Assembly (NCBI RefSeq): GCF_024628805.1
Contig: NZ_CP102382.1
Location: forward strand, 372,001-436,000
Origin: Paenimyroides aestuarii
GTDB taxonomy: Bacteria > Bacteroidota > Bacteroidia > Flavobacteriales > Flavobacteriaceae
DNA: 64,000 nucleotides
Direction of reading: 5' to 3'
The notes under the pieces are model-generated. The model made no database searches. It was not told the origin of the DNA and worked only from the letters and a program-made list of their open reading frames with translations. Numbering within the stretch: position 1 is the first letter of the stretch; each line of letters begins with the position of its first letter. The position numbers and the translations under genes are program-made. Shown piece by piece: positions 17,950 to 25,599 of the stretch.

Positions 17950-18708
17950 ATGAGTTTAGAAAATTTTAAATCGTTACACCACCAAAATCAACCCTTATTA
18001 ATAGCCAATACGTGGGATGCCATTAGCAGTAAGGCTGCCGAAAAAGCCGGTTTTCAAATAATTGGAACATCAAGCCACGCTATTGCAAATATTTTAGGAT
18101 ACGAAGATGGTGAAAACGTCTCATTCGAAGAAATGTTTTTTATGGTTGAAAAAATTGCGAAATCTACATCATTGTTGGTTTCCGCAGATTTTGAATCGGG
18201 ATATTCAGATGATCCGCAGCAGGTTGCCAAAAATGTTGAAAAATTGGTTGATGCAGGCGTTTTAGGAATCAATCTGGAAGACGGCTTAACCAATGGAAAA
18301 GACCGATCTTTAGGCGATATTTCTGTTTTAACCCATAAGATCAAAGCCATAAAATCGCATCTTCAATCAAAAGGAAAAGATATTTATATCAATGCACGTA
18401 TTGATACCTATACAACCAAACATTCCGATGCCATCGCCGAAACTTTGAAACGCATCGAAGCTTATGAATCCGCCGGTGCCGATGGATTTTTTGTACCATT
18501 GATTAACACCGATGAAGATATTAAAGCGGTTTTAAATGCTACCAAATTACCTTTAAATGTGTTTATGAAAGAAGGATTGAAAACGTATGAAGAATTTGCA
18601 GCCTTGGGCGTACACCGTGTGAGCTATGGCAATGGAATTCATGCAAAAATAACCGAAGCTACTAACAATGCTTTTGATGCTTTAATGAAAGCTAAATCCT
18701 TAAAATAA
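17950..18708 (+). CDS. Isocitrate lyase/PEP mutase superfamily protein
   Basis: 252 residues forming a TIM barrel of the ICL/PEP-mutase superfamily. Family signatures include the start PLLIANTWDAISSKAAEKAG, ADFESGY (metal-binding acidic residues), and GINLEDG. The KKCGH catalytic Cys motif of true isocitrate and methylisocitrate lyases is not present, so it probably belongs to the 2,3-dimethylmalate/oxaloacetate-hydrolase-like or uncharacterised branch. Stand-alone gene; substrate cannot be deduced. Confidence 0.8.
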   Translation: MSLENFKSLHHQNQPLLIANTWDAISSKAAEKAGFQIIGTSSHAIANILGYEDGENVSFEEMFFMVEKIAKSTSLLVSADFESGYSDDPQQVAKNVEKLVDAGVLGINLEDGLTNGKDRSLGDISVLTHKIKAIKSHLQSKGKDIYINARIDTYTTKHSDAIAETLKRIEAYESAGADGFFVPLINTDEDIKAVLNATKLPLNVFMKEGLKTYEEFAALGVHRVSYGNGIHAKITEATNNAFDALMKAKSLK

Positions 18709-18770
18709 ACACAAATGCATAGGTTTTTTATTGAATTTTCAACATAACTATCTGTGCAATTGTTGTAATA
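18709..18770. repeat. Weak copy of the intergenic palindromic repeat
   Basis: ACACAAATGCATAGGTTTTT on the left and AACTATCTGTGCAATTG on the right resemble the arms of the elements at 13636 and 28283, but the arms match each other only partly. The interval up to the next gene at 18894 holds nothing else I can name. Confidence 0.35.
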
Positions 18771-18893
18771 ACTCATCGAAATCCTTAACCCAAAAAGTTA
18801 AGGATTTATTGTTAAAAAAAAGTACAATAAAAAGCAACAAATGGTTAAATTCACTACTTTTATACCTTTAGAAGATTTAGCTAAAATTTAAGT

Positions 18894-19757
18894 ATGAGTT
18901 TTAATTATATAGAAATTGAGCGCGTAACAAAACTTACGAAAAAAGAGTTTATAGAGAACTATTATAAAAAACAAAAACCAGTTGTTATTACCAATCAAAT
19001 TGAAGATTGGCCTGCTTTTAAAAAATGGAATTTAGATTTTATTAGAGAAATTGCCGGCGATAAAATAGTGCCGCTTTACGACAGTAGAAAAACCGATTAC
19101 ACCAAAAAAGTAAACGAACCCGATTTTAAAATGACAATGGCTGAATACATTGACATTCTTGAGAAAGGCCCAACCGATTTACGTATTTTTCTTTATAATC
19201 TTATGAAAGATGCACCACAAATGAAAGACGATATGCGGTGGCCCGATTTAGGTTTACGTTTGATAAAAAGTTTGCCGATGGTGTTTTTTGGTGGTGAAGA
19301 TGCAAAGGTTTTTATGCATTATGATATTGATTTACCAAATATTTTTCATTTTCATTTCAATGGAAAAAAACAATGTGTATTGGTAGATCCAAAAGAAACA
19401 AAATACATGTACCGCTTGCCCTATTCGTGGATTTGCCATGAGGACATCGATTTTGACAATCCCGATTTTGAACGATTTCCGGCGCTTAAAAAAGTGAATC
19501 CGTACATTACCCAATTGCAACACGGCGAAATGCTTTACATGCCCGAAGGTTGGTGGCATTACATGAAATACCAAACACCCGGATTTTCATTGAGTTTACG
19601 AAGTTTAGCCGGCAGACCAAAAAACTTATTTGCGGGCTTAAAAAATGTAACTTTTAACCGTTTGTATGATAATTTTATGCGAAAACGCAAAGGCCAAGAA
19701 TGGTTAGATTATAAAGATGCCGAAGCTATTAGACGAACAAATGCTTTGTTGAAATAA
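18894..19757 (+). CDS. JmjC/cupin-8-like Fe(II)/2-oxoglutarate oxygenase family protein
   Basis: 287 residues. The N-terminal KKQKPVVITNQIEDWPAFKKW is the usual beginning of cupin_8 (JmjC-like) oxygenases. The Fe(II) facial triad can be assigned to His142 and Asp144 (MHYD) and His222 (GWWHYM). Bacterial members hydroxylate proteins or small molecules; the target is unknown. It is followed directly by the hairpin at 19761, which is also the left edge of the accessory island. Confidence 0.82.
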   Translation: MSFNYIEIERVTKLTKKEFIENYYKKQKPVVITNQIEDWPAFKKWNLDFIREIAGDKIVPLYDSRKTDYTKKVNEPDFKMTMAEYIDILEKGPTDLRIFLYNLMKDAPQMKDDMRWPDLGLRLIKSLPMVFFGGEDAKVFMHYDIDLPNIFHFHFNGKKQCVLVDPKETKYMYRLPYSWICHEDIDFDNPDFERFPALKKVNPYITQLQHGEMLYMPEGWWHYMKYQTPGFSLSLRSLAGRPKNLFAGLKNVTFNRLYDNFMRKRKGQEWLDYKDAEAIRRTNALLK

Positions 19758-19760
19758 ACA

Positions 19761-19786
19761 AAAACGCAGCTTAATTGGCTGCGTTT
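19761..19786. repeat. Left copy of the island-flanking hairpin; also a terminator
   Basis: AAACGCAGC (19762-19770), loop, GCTGCGTTT (19778-19786). It is identical to 22681-22706 at 24 of 26 positions. It terminates the oxygenase gene. Read on the minus strand, it also holds codons for N-A-A-N-stop, similar to the last codons of the thioredoxin-like gene at 22691. Confidence 0.8.
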
Positions 19787-20156
19787 ATTGTTTTATTAAA
19801 CTTTTTAATAAAGCTATTTGCTCATCTTTTGCATGTATTAGTTTTTCATAAACATCTTTATTGTCTTGATAGTAATGTTCAATATTTCCGTAGGCTTGAT
19901 CATTAACGGTTTGATTAAAAATTCTATCTGTTTTAATATCAAAAAAATCGGAATAATCTTTATCTAGAATTTTCTTAATTTGCAAAAAACGTTCTAAAGT
20001 TAGTTTAGATTCCATGCGCTCAATTTTATTGTAAGCAGACGGACTAATACCTAATTCAACCGCCATAACATCGTGCGAATAACCTTTTTCTTTACGTGAT
20101 TCCTTTATTTTCGAGATTACTTTTTCTACCTCTTCTATTTCTGTAAACTTATCCAT
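19785..20156 (-). CDS. XRE-family helix-turn-helix regulator
   Basis: 123 residues. An HTH_3 domain spans about residues 11-65 (IKESRKEKGYSHDVMAVELG, then ISPSAYNKIERMESKLTLER), followed by a predicted coiled segment (about 90-123). It is divergent from the three-gene operon starting at 20259, with a 102-bp shared upstream region containing an inverted repeat, so autoregulation and control of that operon are plausible. Its 3' end runs into the left flanking hairpin. Confidence 0.82.
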   Translation of the reverse strand: MDKFTEIEEVEKVISKIKESRKEKGYSHDVMAVELGISPSAYNKIERMESKLTLERFLQIKKILDKDYSDFFDIKTDRIFNQTVNDQAYGNIEHYYQDNKDVYEKLIHAKDEQIALLKSLIKQ

Positions 20157-20159
20157 AAC

Positions 20160-20217
20160 CGAAACTTAATTTCCGTAAAAGTAAATAAAACACCCTAAAA
20201 ACGAAATTTTAAGTTGT
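20160..20217. promoter_or_regulatory. Inverted repeat between the XRE gene and the divergent operon (candidate operator)
   Basis: CGAAACTTAATTTCCGT (20160-20176) is an imperfect inverted copy of ACGAAATTTTAAGTTGT (20201-20217). Weak promoter-like elements overlap it on both strands (TACTTTTA on minus, AATTTTTG near 20219 on plus). It is well placed to be the binding site of the XRE protein; this is inference. Confidence 0.4.
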
Positions 20218-20258
20218 TAATTTTTGTGAGATTTGGAAAATAATAAAAACAGAAATTT

Positions 20259-20645
20259 ATGGAGAATTATCATTCAAAATCTCTTACTACACGAGAAAAA
20301 GTAATTATTATACTAGGTATGGTTTATATAGCAATGGAAGATGACAATGACATTGATATGGAAGAAGGATTTGCTATTGAATTCAATGCTGGCTTACTTC
20401 AAATAACAATGAATGAATATCAAAACAAATTAAAAACAATACAAGTACCTGATGACCAATTGCTTTTTAGAGAGTTAAGAAATTTATCTTACGATAACAA
20501 AAAATTTGTTGTGAGAGCATTTCATAGCGTTGCAAATACTTCTCCACAAACTGCAATAAAAAAAATAACTTTAATGTGCAATATGTTAATTGAAGATATT
20601 GGAATTAAAATGCATGAAATTGAAGCAATTTTAAGTGAGCAATAA
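20259..20645 (+). CDS. Small helical protein, TerB-like
   Basis: 128 residues, acidic and all-helical by composition, without signal or membrane segment. The segment VIIILGMVYIAMEDDNDIDM followed by LRNLSYDNKKFVVRAFHSVA resembles the two-half layout of TerB-like domains (hydrophobic helix, acidic turn, LSxxxxxxVxxA), but the classic Asp-rich metal sites are incomplete. First gene of a three-gene plus-strand unit (15 bp to the next gene), divergent from the XRE regulator. Function unknown. Confidence 0.6.
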   Translation: MENYHSKSLTTREKVIIILGMVYIAMEDDNDIDMEEGFAIEFNAGLLQITMNEYQNKLKTIQVPDDQLLFRELRNLSYDNKKFVVRAFHSVANTSPQTAIKKITLMCNMLIEDIGIKMHEIEAILSEQ

Positions 20646-20660
20646 TAATATGACTATAAA

Positions 20661-21239
20661 ATGGCAAACATCGAGAAGTTAAGATTTGAAGTAGAGAAAC
20701 TATGTGAAGTACTAAATAAACATGGTTTTAAACATAAAAATGGACACCAGTGGTTTGTAGGGACAGACCCCAAATCTATGTTTGGAGGAGGTATAAGTTT
20801 TGATCAAAAAGCATTTTTCTTTCTAAAAAGAAGCGGATATATCCACGATAAAATTTGTTGGAAATGTGGAAATGATACATATAATTCAAATTACTCTTTT
20901 ACAAATCATTTAATAAATGACCGGATAATATATAATATATGCAAGGATTGTTATACAAAAGGGAAAAACATTCAAAAAACAATTAGGAATGACGACGAAT
21001 CATCTTCTAACTGTTATATTGCAACGGTGTGTTATGGTAATATAAACGCACACGAAGTTGAAGAATTAAGAAGATTCAGAGATTACCGTTTATCCAAAAA
21101 TAAATGGGGCAAACTCTTCATACGTTATTATTACAGATATTCTCCTAAAATTTCACAAAAATTAAAAAATAAAAAAATAATCAATTCAATCATTAAACAA
21201 CTTATTTTAAACCCTTTAGTAAGAATCATAAAAAGATAA
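20661..21239 (+). CDS. Zinc-ribbon plus CFI-box-CTERM domain protein
   Basis: 192 residues. Residues about 70-100 carry CWKCG and, 33 residues later, CKDCY, a likely four-Cys zinc site. The C-terminal 75 residues begin CYIATVCYGNINAHEVEELR and continue RRFRDYRLSKNKWGK...YYRYSPKIS, which matches the CFI-box C-terminal domain found at the end of many bacterial conflict-associated proteins. The tail is Lys/Ile-rich. It is flanked by a TerB-like gene and a membrane-anchored gene (2 bp downstream), arguing for a joint system. Catalytic role, if any, is not evident. Confidence 0.65.
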   Translation: MANIEKLRFEVEKLCEVLNKHGFKHKNGHQWFVGTDPKSMFGGGISFDQKAFFFLKRSGYIHDKICWKCGNDTYNSNYSFTNHLINDRIIYNICKDCYTKGKNIQKTIRNDDESSSNCYIATVCYGNINAHEVEELRRFRDYRLSKNKWGKLFIRYYYRYSPKISQKLKNKKIINSIIKQLILNPLVRIIKR

Positions 21240-21241
21240 TA

Positions 21242-21823
21242 ATGACAACCTTTATTATAATAGTTATAATTTTTATCATTCTATTTATGTTTGGCATATT
21301 TGATAAGATTATTTACCCAAATGATTTTAAGAATGATTTAAAAACAAATAAAGAAGATGAATATCACTCGATAACCTCTTACAAAAAAACAATAATTCCT
21401 AATAAAATGGAATTTAATAAACTTTATACTTGTGAAGTAGAACAAGATATAGCCTGTGTATTAATCTTTTTTAAAAACGGATATGCAGGAATAATTGATT
21501 CTATCAACACACCTGTCAGAAATGATATTAAAAACGAGATAATAAAACATTTTGAAGGATGTCTTCCAAATCCAATGGAAAATTTAAGCGGTGAATTCGG
21601 GAAATACGAAATTTCAGACAAAAATCGAATAAACATTTATTTTGCTTCTAAAAATGAATACTTTGGAGATTTAGATGATTTACCTTTCCAGTATATAGGT
21701 TTTGAAGGTACTATTGAAAATAATTATTTAGCATTAAAATTTCAAAAGAAATGGTATAATCAAAGTTTAAAAAAATCTGAAATTTCGACAGCATCTAAAA
21801 GTTTTATTTTTAAAACAATTTAA
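21242..21823 (+). CDS. Membrane-anchored protein of unknown function
   Basis: 193 residues: one N-terminal membrane helix (about 3-22, TFIIIVIIFIILFMFGIF), a short charged linker and a soluble beta-rich domain of about 140 residues. No conserved catalytic motif is recognised. Last gene of the three-gene unit, ATG 2 bp after the previous stop. Codon usage is strongly A/T-rich like the rest of the island. A hairpin follows at 21855. Confidence 0.6.
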   Translation: MTTFIIIVIIFIILFMFGIFDKIIYPNDFKNDLKTNKEDEYHSITSYKKTIIPNKMEFNKLYTCEVEQDIACVLIFFKNGYAGIIDSINTPVRNDIKNEIIKHFEGCLPNPMENLSGEFGKYEISDKNRINIYFASKNEYFGDLDDLPFQYIGFEGTIENNYLALKFQKKWYNQSLKKSEISTASKSFIFKTI

Positions 21824-21854
21824 TCTTATTACATTTTCGTTTTAAAAAAATAAA

Positions 21855-21883
21855 AGAATCCCTGTAAAATTTACAGAGATTCT
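21855..21883. terminator. Hairpin between the three-gene unit and the zeta-toxin module
   Basis: AGAATCCCTGTAAA (21855-21868) and TTTACAGAGATTCT (21870-21883) pair at 13 of 14 positions. There is no T-run on the plus side; the A-run at 21843-21854 would give one on the minus strand, so it may be the terminator of the lost minus-strand gene whose tail follows. Confidence 0.55.
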
Positions 21884-21886
21884 CTG

Positions 21887-21928
21887 TTACAAAATTTCCA
21901 TCAGTTCATTCTGCATAGAAATCTTTAA
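21887..21928 (-). pseudogene. Remnant of a thioredoxin-like gene 3' end
   Basis: On the minus strand this reads L-K-I-S-M-Q-N-E-L-M-E-I-L-stop, close to the C-terminus of the intact protein at 22691 (ISMQQELIDLL). Eight of the twelve residues from I to L are identical or nearly so, and about 20 of 28 bases match. It looks like the leftover end of a copy of that gene at the junction between the two island modules. Confidence 0.5.
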
Positions 21929-21951
21929 TACCAGTTTGCGTAAAAAAAATG

Positions 21952-21959
21952 TAACTTTG
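21952..21959 (+). promoter_or_regulatory. -7 element for the zeta-toxin gene
   Basis: TAACTTTG fits TAnnTTTG and ends 4 bp before the ATG, so the transcript would be leaderless or nearly so. A TTTG at 21935 is too close (13 bp) for a standard -33 element. Confidence 0.45.
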
Positions 21960-21963
21960 ATTT

Positions 21964-22551
21964 ATGAATGAAAAAAATCTATACATAATAGCAGGTTGTA
22001 ATGGAGCAGGGAAAACCACAGCTTCATTTACTATTTTACCTGAAATTTTAGATTGTAAAGAATTTGTAAATGCTGATGAAATAGCGAAAGGATTATCGCC
22101 TTTTCAACCTGAAAAGGTAGCTTTTGAATCAGGAAGAATTATGCTTAACAGAATTGACGAATTATTTCAAAATCAAGAAAACTTTGCATTTGAAACAACA
22201 TTAGCTTCAAAAACATACAAACATAAAGTTAATAAAGCTAAAGCAAATGGCTATAGCGTAACGCTTCTTTTCTTTTGGCTAAAAAATTCAGACCTCGCTA
22301 AAGAACGCGTAAAAGTACGGGTTAGAGAAGGTGGACATAGTATACCTGAAAGTGTAATTGAAAGAAGATATCTTAACGGTATCAAAAATCTTTTTGAAAT
22401 TTATATTGATATGGTAGAACAAACTTTAATTTTTGACAATTCAGACGGAAAACCTGTTTTAATTGCTGAAAAAAATTTTGCAGAAAACATTATAATTCAT
22501 AATTTAGATAAATTTAATTCTTTAAAAAACATATATGACGAAAGATGCTAA
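21964..22551 (+). CDS. Zeta-toxin family kinase
   Basis: 195 residues, full length for the short zeta/AAA_33 P-loop kinases. The Walker A motif GCNGAGKTT is at residues 11-19, FVNADEIAKGLSPFQPE and FAFETTLASKTY are the family's substrate-pocket motifs, and a basic helix RVKVRVREGGHSIPESVIERR follows. Zeta toxins phosphorylate UDP-N-acetylglucosamine and block wall synthesis; whether this one does is not shown. The 3' end overlaps a 48-residue gene in another frame by 17 bp, a toxin-first toxin-antitoxin arrangement. Confidence 0.82.
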   Translation: MNEKNLYIIAGCNGAGKTTASFTILPEILDCKEFVNADEIAKGLSPFQPEKVAFESGRIMLNRIDELFQNQENFAFETTLASKTYKHKVNKAKANGYSVTLLFFWLKNSDLAKERVKVRVREGGHSIPESVIERRYLNGIKNLFEIYIDMVEQTLIFDNSDGKPVLIAEKNFAENIIIHNLDKFNSLKNIYDERC

Positions 22552-22681
22552 AGAAGTAAGAAAAAATAAAATTTTAAAAGGCTTAGAAACAGCCTACGAA
22601 AAAATGCTTGATTTTAAAAGACAAAAAAACAGTGAAGTTGTTATTATTCGTGACAACAAAATTGTTAAGATAAGACCATAA
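22535..22681 (+). CDS. Small basic protein overlapping the zeta-toxin gene; candidate antitoxin
   Basis: 48 residues (MTKDAKEVRKNKILKGLETA ... VKIRP), Lys-rich, with a predicted helix (about 5-32) and a short beta-like tail SEVVIIRDNKIVKI. It starts inside the zeta gene (17-bp overlap, other frame) and its stop shares one base with the flanking hairpin at 22681. Position argues for an antitoxin or accessory subunit; no homology recognised. It is too short to be caught by usual length cut-offs. Confidence 0.6.
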   Translation: MTKDAKEVRKNKILKGLETAYEKMLDFKRQKNSEVVIIRDNKIVKIRP

Positions 22682-22706
22682 AAACGCAGCTTAATTAGTT
22701 GCGTTT
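22681..22706. repeat. Right copy of the island-flanking hairpin; also a terminator
   Basis: AAAACGCAGC, loop TTAATTA, GTTGCGTTT, then a T-run. Matches 19761-19786 at 24 of 26 positions. The stop of the thioredoxin-like gene (minus) and of the small basic protein (plus) both lie in it. Confidence 0.8.
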
Positions 22707-23296
22707 TTTAATAGATCTATCAGCTCTTGTTGCATTGAAATTCCTTTGTCGTGGTTGTACCAAATTTGAATACCTTCTTTCACTTTTTCGTTGAACCCTC
22801 CGTTTTCATCTAACAATCGTTTCACTTCCACTTGTGCCGCTGCTGGTCGTGGTCCCCAAGTGAATAATTCCTTCTCTAAATCAGCAGAAACGGCAATCAA
22901 TTTCGGGATTGACTTTCCGCCATTTGTCAAGTATTTTTGCATTAATTCATCGTTGTCGTCACGCAAAGCCATTCGCAAATCAATCTGCGGATTCATTTCG
23001 GCAAGTTTTTTTAACACTGGAACATTTTGAGCCGCATCACCACACCAACTTTCGGTAAGTACAAGCCAAACCTGTTTTTCGGTGATTTGTTTTGTAATAA
23101 TTTCCAGTTCGGGAAGAATTTGCTGGGTTTTATCCAAACGCTTCATTCGGGCGCGATTCAGTTTTGTAAAATCGGTAAGCATTTGGTTTTGTTCATGCCC
23201 TGTTGATGCTTCTTGGGCAATTTTTTCATCAATTAACGTTAAATAATCGTTATACGCCAGCGAATTTGCAAGGGCTTTTTGGTATATCGCCTTCAT
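22691..23296 (-). CDS. Thioredoxin-like family protein
   Basis: 201 residues. The C-terminal 120 residues have a thioredoxin fold, with LVLTESWCGDAAQNVPVLKK at the active-site position: one Cys (WCGD) rather than CXXC, as in a common Bacteroidota family. The N-terminal 60 residues are helical. No signal peptide, so cytoplasmic. A TATTTTTG -7 element (23313-23320, minus) precedes the start by 16 bp, giving a very short leader. The 3' end marks the right border of the accessory island. Confidence 0.82.
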   Translation of the reverse strand: MKAIYQKALANSLAYNDYLTLIDEKIAQEASTGHEQNQMLTDFTKLNRARMKRLDKTQQILPELEIITKQITEKQVWLVLTESWCGDAAQNVPVLKKLAEMNPQIDLRMALRDDNDELMQKYLTNGGKSIPKLIAVSADLEKELFTWGPRPAAAQVEVKRLLDENGGFNEKVKEGIQIWYNHDKGISMQQELIDLLKNATN

Positions 23297-23344
23297 TATT
23301 TGTATTTTTATGCAAAAATAACGATTTAAACGTTACAAAACACA

Positions 23345-24133
23345 ATGAACAACACCTCAACAATTTTTGGGTTAGCACTTTCTGGCGGTGGACACAAAGG
23401 CATTGCCCATGCCGGCGTATTACAATTTTTAAACGAACAGGAAATTTTTCCGGAAATTATCTCAGGAACAAGCGCTGGGTCAATTGTGGGTGGTTTGTAT
23501 GCCAATGGAATGAAGCCAAAGGATATCCTTTCATTCTTTAAATCGGTGAGTTTGTTCAGCTGGACGCATTTATCTTTTAGAAAAGCCGGATTTTTGGATG
23601 CCGATCAATTTGGAAGATACCTTGAAAAAGAATTTGGCAACAAAACCATAAAAGAATTGGATGTGGAATTATACATCTCTGCTACCGAAATGGAGCGCGG
23701 CAAACTTAAAATCTTTCATAAAAACACCAAAATTGTTTCGGCCATATTGGCATCAAGTGCGTTTCCAGGTGTATTTTCACCGGTGGTGGTAAACAATAAA
23801 ATTTACAGCGACGGCGGCATTTTAAACAATTATCCGGTAAACACCATTCAGGGGCGCTGCGATTTTTTAATTGGTAGCAACGTAAACCCCTATTTGCCAC
23901 AACAATCCACAAAATTCAGCTCGATAAAATCGGTGGCATTGCGAGCGTTTGAAATCATGATGATGCAAAATACTTTTCCGCAAAACGAGCTGTGTGATTG
24001 GCATATTCAGCCCGATGAATTGGCCAATTACAGCACCTTTGAAACTTCAAAAAAACGTATGGATGAAATTTTTGATATCGGATACGAAAATGCTAAAGCA
24101 GACTTTGAAAAAATAAAAGATAAATTGCCGTAA
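23345..24133 (+). CDS. Patatin-like phospholipase family protein
   Basis: 262 residues with all patatin landmarks: the oxyanion loop LSGGGHKGIAHAGVL (about 12-26), the nucleophile elbow GTSAGS (Ser about 46) and the catalytic DGG (about 157). Expected to hydrolyse acyl groups from phospholipids or other lipids. No signal peptide, so cytoplasmic like RssA-type members. Divergent from the thioredoxin-like gene, with 48 bp between. Confidence 0.88.
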   Translation: MNNTSTIFGLALSGGGHKGIAHAGVLQFLNEQEIFPEIISGTSAGSIVGGLYANGMKPKDILSFFKSVSLFSWTHLSFRKAGFLDADQFGRYLEKEFGNKTIKELDVELYISATEMERGKLKIFHKNTKIVSAILASSAFPGVFSPVVVNNKIYSDGGILNNYPVNTIQGRCDFLIGSNVNPYLPQQSTKFSSIKSVALRAFEIMMMQNTFPQNELCDWHIQPDELANYSTFETSKKRMDEIFDIGYENAKADFEKIKDKLP

Positions 24134-24159
24134 GCTTTTTTAAACAATAGCAAAAATAA

Positions 24160-24167
24160 TATATTTG
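24160..24167 (+). promoter_or_regulatory. -7 element for pyrH-frr
   Basis: TATATTTG fits the consensus and lies 20 bp before the pyrH ATG. No clear -33 element. Confidence 0.45.
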
Positions 24168-24187
24168 CAAATAAATTTTCCTTCAGT

Positions 24188-24892
24188 ATGAAATACAAAA
24201 GAATACTTCTAAAATTAAGTGGTGAAGCTTTAATGGGCGACAATCAATACGGTATCGACCCAAATCGCTTGGCAGAATATGCCCAAGAAATAAAAAAAAT
24301 CGTTAATTTAGGTGTGGAAGTAGCCATTGTAATTGGCGGGGGAAACATTTTTAGAGGTGTTGCCGGAGCAAGCAAAGGTATGGATCGCGTACAAGGCGAT
24401 TATATGGGAATGCTGGCAACGGTAATTAACGGAATGGCATTGCAAGGCGCTTTGGAAGATGCAGGAATGCTTACCCGTTTGCAAACTGCATTAAAAATTG
24501 AAGCAATTGCAGAACCTTATATCAAACGCAGAGCGGTGCGCCATTTAGAAAAAGGCAGAATTGTAATTTTTGGTGCAGGAACCGGAAATCCGTATTTCAC
24601 CACCGATACTGCTGCCGTTTTAAGAGGAATTGAAGTGGGTGCCGATGTAATTTTAAAAGGAACACGCGTTGATGGTGTCTATACTGCCGATCCGGAAAAA
24701 GATCCGTCTGCAACGAAATACGAAAACATTTCGTTTGCCGATGTTTTGGAAAAAGGATTGAATGTGATGGATACAACCGCATTTACCTTGAGCCAAGAAA
24801 ACCATTTGCCAATTGTGGTTTTTGACATGAACAAAGAAAGTAATTTATTAAAAGTGTGTCAGGGTGAAAACATTGGCACAACAGTTTACTAA
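24188..24892 (+). CDS. pyrH: Uridylate kinase
   Basis: 234 residues, amino-acid-kinase family. It phosphorylates UMP to UDP in pyrimidine nucleotide synthesis. Recognisable motifs: [14 protein letters not shown] at the N-terminus, [13 protein letters not shown], and [15 protein letters not shown]. It is followed 16 bp later by frr, the standard bacterial pairing. Confidence 0.95.
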   Translation: MKYKRILLKLSGEALMGDNQYGIDPNRLAEYAQEIKKIVNLGVEVAIVIGGGNIFRGVAGASKGMDRVQGDYMGMLATVINGMALQGALEDAGMLTRLQTALKIEAIAEPYIKRRAVRHLEKGRIVIFGAGTGNPYFTTDTAAVLRGIEVGADVILKGTRVDGVYTADPEKDPSATKYENISFADVLEKGLNVMDTTAFTLSQENHLPIVVFDMNKESNLLKVCQGENIGTTVY

Positions 24893-24908
24893 TAAAAAGA
24901 GATCAGTT

Positions 24909-25472
24909 ATGACAGATGAAATTAATTTTATAATAGACGAAGCAAAAGAATCAATGAACGGTTCTATTGAGCATTTAAACAAAGCTTTGTTAAACATTCG
25001 TGCCGGAAAAGCAAACCCGCAAATGTTGGGTGCTGTTTTTGTAGATTATTACGGATCGGCAACAGCATTATCACAGGTAGCCAATATCAATGTGCCTGAT
25101 CCACGAACGTTGACCGTGACACCTTGGGAAAAAAACATGTTGCAACCTATTGAAAAAGCAATTATGATTGCCAATTTAGGATTGAACCCAATGAACAACG
25201 GCGATATGATTATTATTAACATTCCTGCTTTAACCGAGGAACGCCGTAAAGATTTGGCTAAACAAGCTAAAACCGAGGCTGAAGATGCTAAAATATCCAT
25301 TCGCAATGCGCGTAAAGACGCCAATACCGATATAAAGAAACAAGAAAAAGAAGGCACTTCTGAAGATATTTGTAAAGATGCCGAAGACCGCATTCAAAAA
25401 TTAACCGATTCGTATATTAAAAAAATCGATGAAATCTACGCTGAGAAAGAAGCAGAAATCATGAAAGTATAA
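24909..25472 (+). CDS. frr: Ribosome recycling factor
   Basis: 187 residues from the ATG at 24909; a longer frame from 24864 would overlap the pyrH end and lacks family similarity. RRF with EF-G splits post-termination ribosomes. The signature segments LLNIRAGKANPQML, NINVPDPRTLTVTPWEK and IPALTEERRKDLAKQAK are intact. Same operon as pyrH, ending at the hairpin at 25476. Confidence 0.95.
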   Translation: MTDEINFIIDEAKESMNGSIEHLNKALLNIRAGKANPQMLGAVFVDYYGSATALSQVANINVPDPRTLTVTPWEKNMLQPIEKAIMIANLGLNPMNNGDMIIINIPALTEERRKDLAKQAKTEAEDAKISIRNARKDANTDIKKQEKEGTSEDICKDAEDRIQKLTDSYIKKIDEIYAEKEAEIMKV

Positions 25473-25475
25473 GTA

Positions 25476-25504
25476 AAAAGCCACTCAAATCGAGTGGCTT
25501 TTCT
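25476..25504 (+). terminator. Hairpin terminator after frr
   Basis: AAAAGCCACTC (25476-25486), five-base loop, GAGTGGCTTTT (25492-25502). Eleven perfect base pairs. Confidence 0.85.
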
Positions 25505-25599
25505 GCTAAATTAATTGCTATCAAAAGTACTTGTGTTGGTTCTAGTTTGTTAGGGTAAGTTCGCACATAATCAAAGGATAAGCTTCCTTATCAATATGC

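Noticed and set aside
19761..22706. Prophage or integrative element with its own integrase
   Set aside because: No integrase, transposase or phage gene is visible between the flanking hairpins; only the duplication pattern suggests insertion.
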